A stretch of 64,000 bases of DNA, from contig OY821522.1 in assembly GCA_963682025.1 (NCBI GenBank), forward strand, positions 23,945,030 to 24,009,029. The letters run 5' to 3'. This document shows positions 59,357-64,000 of this stretch, one piece after another. Under the pieces are notes generated by a model. It did no database searches and was not told where the DNA came from. It saw only the letters and a list, made by a program, of their open reading frames with translations. Each line of letters opens with the position of its first letter. The first letter of the stretch is position 1. This DNA is from Cordilura impudica. Its lineage: Eukaryota > Arthropoda > Insecta > Diptera > Scathophagidae. The position numbers were made by a program, and so were the translations under genes.

Positions 59357-61455
59357 TTAAATTTATTTATTTATTAATTTAATTCAGCTACAATAAAGCA
59401 ACAGCTGAGCAATATTTACAAAAATATTTTATAAAAATAATACCGACTTTAAATAGAGTTATAAACATAATCATTAGAGTTCAAATATGTCGTTAATCTT
59501 CTTTTAATAACATCAACATCATCGGATAAATCAATTAAAGCATAGTGTCTGTTCACTTCGGTGCAAATTCTTCGGAATGGATCGAAATTAATGAAATTTG
59601 ATCTGTGGAAATTCAGGTAAACCGGCTCATACGATCGAAGTTGTCTGTTAGGCACATTTATACAAATTTTTCCGAGAAGGCATTCAGAATCAATTTTACC
59701 ATGAACCAGGTTGAGGAAGAATGTTATATTAGAAATGATCCTTCTACTTTTCAAAGTTGGAAGCTTTATTAGAGCCAAACGACTGCGATATGGTGGAATA
59801 CTCAATTCCGCATTCCACTCAAGATATCGTAGACAAAATAGTAAGAATTGTTTCTGAACTGATTCAAATTTTTTGATGAAAACATTGTACTGTGGATCCC
59901 AGATTACTGATGCGTATTCAAGTATCGGTCTGACCAAAGACGTGAATAGATTTTTTGTTATATAAGGATCACTAAATTCCTTTGCCCAACGCTTTATAAA
60001 AGATAAAACACCATTTGCCTTATTAACAGTCATTGTTACGTGAGAATTAAAACTTAGTCTTTTATCAAAATGAACTCCCAAATCTATGAACGATTCAACT
60101 GAGTTTAGTTTTGTGTCATGGATGACATAGTGGTTCGAAGATGGCGAATATCTAGAGAAGGTCATAGACTGTCATTTTTTTAGATTTAATTCCATTAAGT
60201 TGACATTGCACCATTTGTAGAAGCTATTTAAGTCAGACTGGAGACGTATACTGTCTTCATTGTTTATGGTGGTGGAGTAGATTTTTACATCGTCGGCATA
60301 CATAAGAATATTGCTATATTGAATAGACTTTGGTAGATCATTAATAAACAGCAAAAATAGGAGAGGTCCAAGGTGACTCCCTTGAGGGACACCGGAAGTA
60401 ACATCTATATATTTCGATTTAGAGTTATTGAAAATTACACATTGCTTACGATGTTTTAAGTACGACCGAATCCATTTTAAGAAGTTCCCGGAGAATCCAA
60501 TAGCATCAAGTTTCGCTAGCAGTAGATCATGGCTAACCATATCAAAAGCTTTGCTAAAGTCCGTGTATATAACATCAGTTTGTTTATTTTTGCAGAATCC
60601 AGAGTTTATATAGGAAGTAAATTCCATTAGATTAGTAGTCGTAGACCGTCCTTTGCAAAAGCCATGTTGAGCTGGTGATAGAATTGATGACATTTCGTGT
60701 GATAGTATACCAGTTATAATTTTCTCAAAAAGTTTAGGTATAGCATTAAGCTTTGCAATTGCTCTATAATTAGTAGCATCACTGCGGCTACCAGATTTGT
60801 AGTGCGGAATAATAAATGAATTTTTCCAACACTTTGGAAAGAAGCCGAATTTAAGAGAGTTATTATATATAAGAGTTAACGGGGTAGCCAATATTTCAGC
60901 ACAATTTCTTAAGATACAGCTGGGAATACCATCTGGACCTGGATTAAGTGAACTTTTTATACTTCTTAGATTCTTAAGAACAGTCAACTCGTCTAAGGAT
61001 GAAATATTAATTGATGTCAGCCTTGGAATATCATAGGGATATCGTGTGTTGTTTAATGTCATTGTTGAAAAGGTGGACGCAAAGAATTCAGCAAAAACAT
61101 TTGCAATATCAACATCGTTTGAAAGGACAGTACCATTCAATTTCATAGTGGTTGGGTATGATAAAATTTTACGTTTAGAATTTACAAAGTTGTAAAACAT
61201 TTTTGGATTTTTTTTTTATATTTGAATTCATTTTATTAAGATAACTATCGTAACATTTTTTATTTTCTAGGTTATAATGACTTCTAGCTATAATATATAG
61301 ACTTTGATCAATTCGGTTATTACTTTTCTTAAATTTCCTATAGAGCCTGTTTTTAAATGATGATCTTATTTTTAAATAACAATACAGACCTAAATTGATG
61401 TTAACTATTTTGTCCTGAGAGTAATCAGGGGGTTTTGTACCTTTTTTGAACGTAT
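59357..61455 (-). mobile_element. Non-LTR retrotransposon, 5'-truncated, inserted in the 412-like element
   Basis: The minus-strand insertion ends in a (TAAA)n-like tail (complement of about 59,363-59,382) and reads back through a single RT-containing ORF to about 61,455, where it stops short of any endonuclease. It separates 412-like gag (right) from 412-like protease and pol (left). No target duplication was found, and some 412-like sequence between gag and protease seems to be missing. Confidence 0.65.
59449..61200 (-). pseudogene. Non-LTR reverse transcriptase (jockey/CR1 group), nearly intact
   Basis: From 61,200 leftward: LNPGPDGIPSCILRNCAEIL, FIIPHYKSGSRSDATNYRAI, PAQHGFCKGRSTTTNLMEF, VIYTDFSKAFDMVSHDLLL, SGVPQGSHLGPLLFLLFIND and the catalytic LMYADDVKIY, then the thumb ending LNLKK. 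A TGA at 60,172-60,174 interrupts, with the same frame continuing (from 60,165 MTFSRYSPSS) through IDLGVHFDKRLSF, the PILEYASVIWDP region and the C-terminal PPYRSRLALIKLPTLKSRR, to a stop at 59,449. Further upstream coding (about 61,440-61,210) is shifted by an indel in a run of A. The two defects seen make this a fairly young copy compared with its host 412-like element. Confidence 0.8.
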
Positions 61456-61479
61456 GTTATTATTTTCGTTACGTATATT

Positions 61480-62058
61480 TTACATATTACGTCTTTTACG
61501 GGTATTTCTCCTATTCTTACCTATATTCTTCCTATTTTCCCTTATACGTTCTCGGCGACAACAGCCGAGGGCTCTTATCGAACTCCGTAGTTCGTTAGCG
61601 TTGTGGTAACTATTAAGGAATTTATCAATAACCTCGTTCATATCCACGAAGGTTCCTGCTTCCATTATTAATCTTACTCTCTCATTGGACGAGTTCTTTG
61701 TAATTGCCCTTACTGCCGCTTGAGTTGAGTATCTTGATGCTACCTGCATAGGCACACCATCACTGATGTATGCATTTTCCAATGCCTTGGACATTGTCTC
61801 AACCTCAGGTTACCTCGACTGACTCGCTCTTCACTTTAGCCTTGAGTGTACCAATTATCTCGCTAATAGTTATTTCCGTCAACATTAGGTTTCTGGTCGT
61901 ACCTTTAAATTTGGTTTTGGCCGGATTTCGTGTGATTTCGCAATCGAATCCACGAAACTCAACGCGTTCAGAAGACACTGTAAGTTTTCTGAACTACCAT
62001 CATAGTCTGGAATTAGTTTCGAGGCAATCGCCAAAAATTCCACGACACTTTGCGGCAT
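61480..62058 (-). pseudogene. gag: 412/mdg1-like Gag
   Basis: It starts at ATG 62,058 with VVEFLAIASKLIPDYDGSSE and LLNALSFVDSIAKSHE, the usual beginning of 412-like Gag. An indel near 61,910 moves the reading; TTRNLMLTEITISEIIGTLK-like sequence follows in another frame to about 61,810, and then 61,794-61,480 gives DGVPMQVASRYSTQAAV and MEAGTFVDMNEVIDKFLNSY, ending in a basic Arg/Asn-rich tail. It belongs to the same element as 56,392-59,356, now separated from it by the non-LTR insertion. No zinc knuckle remains. Confidence 0.75.
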
Positions 62059-62770
62059 TTTGAATTAAGACACACTTTGTGTTAGATTAATAAAATTAAG
62101 GTTATTACTAATATTAATAATTTTGTATTATAAATTCTCTATAGTCACCACAAAATTCAATAATTAAATTTATGTTAAGCATTCAAAATTTTATTTTAAG
62201 GAATATGTAAACAGATTTTAAATTTTATATTTATTCTGGGATGTGCACTCTTTATTAATATTAAAGCATGCAAAAATTATAATGAAAGGGGTTTTCCTTT
62301 TGATATATTAAATTTCCCCTGTATTTTAGGGTTTACCAAAATTTTACTGTATTTTCTTTTTTTTTAATTTTCTTCAATTTTCATTTAAATTATCTAAAAA
62401 AATTTTTTAATATTTAATTTGTAGAAATGCAAGCAATGCATTTCTCACGCTTTAAGTTTGGTATGTGCGGATATTGTTACATATAAATGGTTCAAGGTTA
62501 CCATTTAAGTTACCGCACTGATGCCCGTAATTTCAACACGTAGATATCAACCCGTGTTATCACCTATTAGGTATCTCTTATCCATTAGGTATCTTGTTCT
62601 TGGTAATTTCAATGTTTTTTTTACCTACGTGTTTCTACCCGACTGTTTGAAAAAAAATGTGGCAACACTTGTCTTAAATGTCAAAACAATATTTACAAAT
62701 TTGAAGAAAAGAATCAGTTAACAAATAAAAAGTTTTAAAAAAATTTTAATTAAGAAAGAAATTCGACGAT
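62059..62770. other. AT-rich interval: 412-like leader and left part of the Harbinger element
   Basis: It should contain the 5' leader and LTR of the minus-strand 412-like element and the left end of the Harbinger element. I could not define either, since no paired repeat is in the window. ATTAGGTATCT is repeated at about 62,566 and 62,584. Confidence 0.35.
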
Positions 62771-63588
62771 ATGGAAAAACGAGGTACTAAAAGATGTCCA
62801 AATTTCACGGAAGCTGAGAAAACCACATTATTGCATTGCGTTTATGAAAATCGTCTGGTTTTAGAAAATAAAAATACCGACGCGAGCTGCAATGCCAAAA
62901 AATTGGAAACTTGGTCCAAAATTGCCAACAACTTTAATGCAAAAAACTAGGAAATGAAAAAAGGGAATTGTATAAAACTGGCGGAGGTCAAGCCGACATT
63001 TCGAAATTTTCGTCGGATGAACAGCTGCTTTTCTCGCTAATTGGACCTTCGTCGTCTGGTCTAATGGATCGGGGTGGTGGTGACATGGACTCAGCTACAA
63101 ATTTAAGTTGCGTGTAAGATATATTTTTGTTATTACTAATAAAACAATGTTTTTAGTTGGAGGTTTTGGATGACAATGCCGAAGAAGTTTTTTTGGAGAT
63201 AGAAACTCTTGATACAGAAGCAACAGTATCTTTTCGTCCAAGTTATGCGACCAAAATTTTGCAGCGCCCAATACACAATTCATTAGTTGCGGAAATCCAA
63301 CACAATGAAAGTACGGAAGATTTTGTAGGTCTCGCTAACACTTCGTTTAAAGCATACGAAAAATCGAAGAAAAGACACCGCAAGGCAGATGACTACAGAC
63401 TGGACGATTTGATCGATGAATATAGTGACTTGAAAGAGGACAGAAAAACACTTTTAAATGAACAAATCAAATATTATAAGAACAAAGATCAACATGAAAG
63501 TGAGTTTCACAAAATTGAGATGGAAATAAAGAAAAGTATATTGAAAGAAAAACAGTTGGAACTTAAAATGAAATGTAATCAAAATTAA
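62771..63588 (+). pseudogene. Myb/SANT-like protein of a PIF/Harbinger element, with small intron
   Basis: It starts at ATG 62,771. CPNFTEAEKTTLLHCVYENR, then VLENKNTD and LETWSKIANNFNA form a Myb/SANT-like DNA-binding domain of the type that partners Harbinger transposases. At about 62,941-62,950 an internal deletion loses the last helix and shifts frame to a TAG. The shifted frame reads EKRELYKTGGGQADISKF onward to 63,111. An intron 63,112-63,156 (GTGTAAG...TTTTTAG) keeps that frame in phase into exon 2 (63,157-63,588). Exon 2 ends in a charged coiled-coil-like region (YRLDDLIDEYSDLKEDRK ... EKQLELKMK). Such proteins help bring the transposase to the DNA ends. The deletion makes this copy defective. 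Confidence 0.7.
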
Positions 63589-63645
63589 TATAAAATTTGT
63601 CCAAACTTTGGAATCTTTTGATTAAATAAAGAATAATATTTTTTT

Positions 63646-64000
63646 TTATAATGTTCCAAAATAGTTTATTAATGAATTTCTGGTAGTATTGGTATAATCT
63701 CTTCTTATATTGTTATTTTGTGGCACTTCCTGAATACTGGCTTCAAATGCAACCTGTTGTTGAATGTTTTCAAATGGAGGAAGTGGCTCTTTGCTCTCCC
63801 GGCATATGTTGTGTAAAAGCAAAGCATCTTTCTATTCGTGTCTGGATTTGTGATTCATTATACAATTTTTCAGCATTTGTCGTGGGATTATTTATTGTAT
63901 CATAAGATAGTTGGATGAAGCGTATCCTGCATACCCTCCATCGCCCAAAATTAACTGTTCAGTACGAGTTCCAGATTCAAAAATAAACTTTAGTCTACTG
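63646..64000 (-). pseudogene. PIF/Harbinger transposase, C-terminal part (runs off window)
   Basis: On the minus strand from the window edge: EQLILGDGGYAGYASSNYL, containing a catalytic-region Asp of HARBI1-like nucleases (LGDSGYP-type motif), then in another frame NPTTNAEKLYNESQIQTR with IERCF. Directly joined to it is LLHNICRESKEPLPPFENIQ, which in intact relatives lies well downstream, so an internal deletion has removed the segment with the catalytic Glu. It ends RNSLINYFGTL with stop 63,646-63,648. It faces the Myb-like gene tail to tail, the usual order in Harbinger elements. Confidence 0.7.

Overview
This window looks like a piece of transposon-dense, probably heterochromatic, DNA from a higher fly (Diptera, Brachycera). 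It is AT-rich, with long A/T tracts. I found no convincing host gene, tRNA or rRNA. Nearly everything recognisable is a mobile element, often nested: INE-1/DINE-1-like Helitron relatives, BEL/Pao, 412/mdg1-like and mag-like (K02A2.6-like) Ty3 retrotransposons, non-LTR retrotransposons, hAT, Transib and PIF/Harbinger elements. The fly assignment rests mainly on the INE-1-like ends, the 412-like polyprotein and the style of the repeats; the species cannot be told from this.

Layout, left to right. 1-2.4 kb: a short palindromic MITE, then a 1.7-kb internally deleted hAT with a perfect 8-bp target duplication, itself carrying a TA-flanked MITE. 2.9-9.2 kb: an INE-1-like 3' end, a minus-strand Transib (RAG1-related) transposase with one frameshift, Transib-terminus-like motifs around a non-coding segment, and a long INE-1-like element (copy A) carrying another MITE. 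9.2-19.4 kb: a minus-strand BEL/Pao retrovirus-like element whose integrase reads directly into a baculovirus-F-like Env. It is interrupted by a complete INE-1-like element and joined head-to-head at about 17,110 to a second, truncated BEL/Pao copy on the plus strand. 19.5-21.6 kb: a decayed non-LTR reverse transcriptase.

21,681-40,000 is the most striking block: three head-to-tail copies (6133, 6054 and 6133 bp) of a unit that contains one dead mag-like Ty3 element with 118-bp LTRs plus its flanks. The two LTRs differ from each other at 7 of 118 sites, yet the units are almost identical. All gag-pol breaks are shared, so the unit was triplicated long after the element died.

40.6-51.9 kb: a second INE-1-like element (copy B), split by two later insertions. 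One is a 6.3-kb minus-strand LTR element with no recognisable gag or pol (target duplication ATGC). The other is a 2.0-kb probable solo LTR (target duplication ATAG). 52.5-56 kb: a 5'-truncated plus-strand BEL/Pao pol with a dead integrase, followed by a gag-like zinc-knuckle ORF. 56.4-62.1 kb: a minus-strand 412-like element interrupted by a 5'-truncated non-LTR element. 62.8-64 kb: a PIF/Harbinger element with a plus-strand Myb-like protein gene (small intron) convergent with the tail of a minus-strand transposase, which runs off the window.

No gene here appears to work with another in a pathway. The window records successive insertions, decay and one recent local amplification. Coordinates of element ends come from reading repeats, inverted repeats and target duplications by eye.
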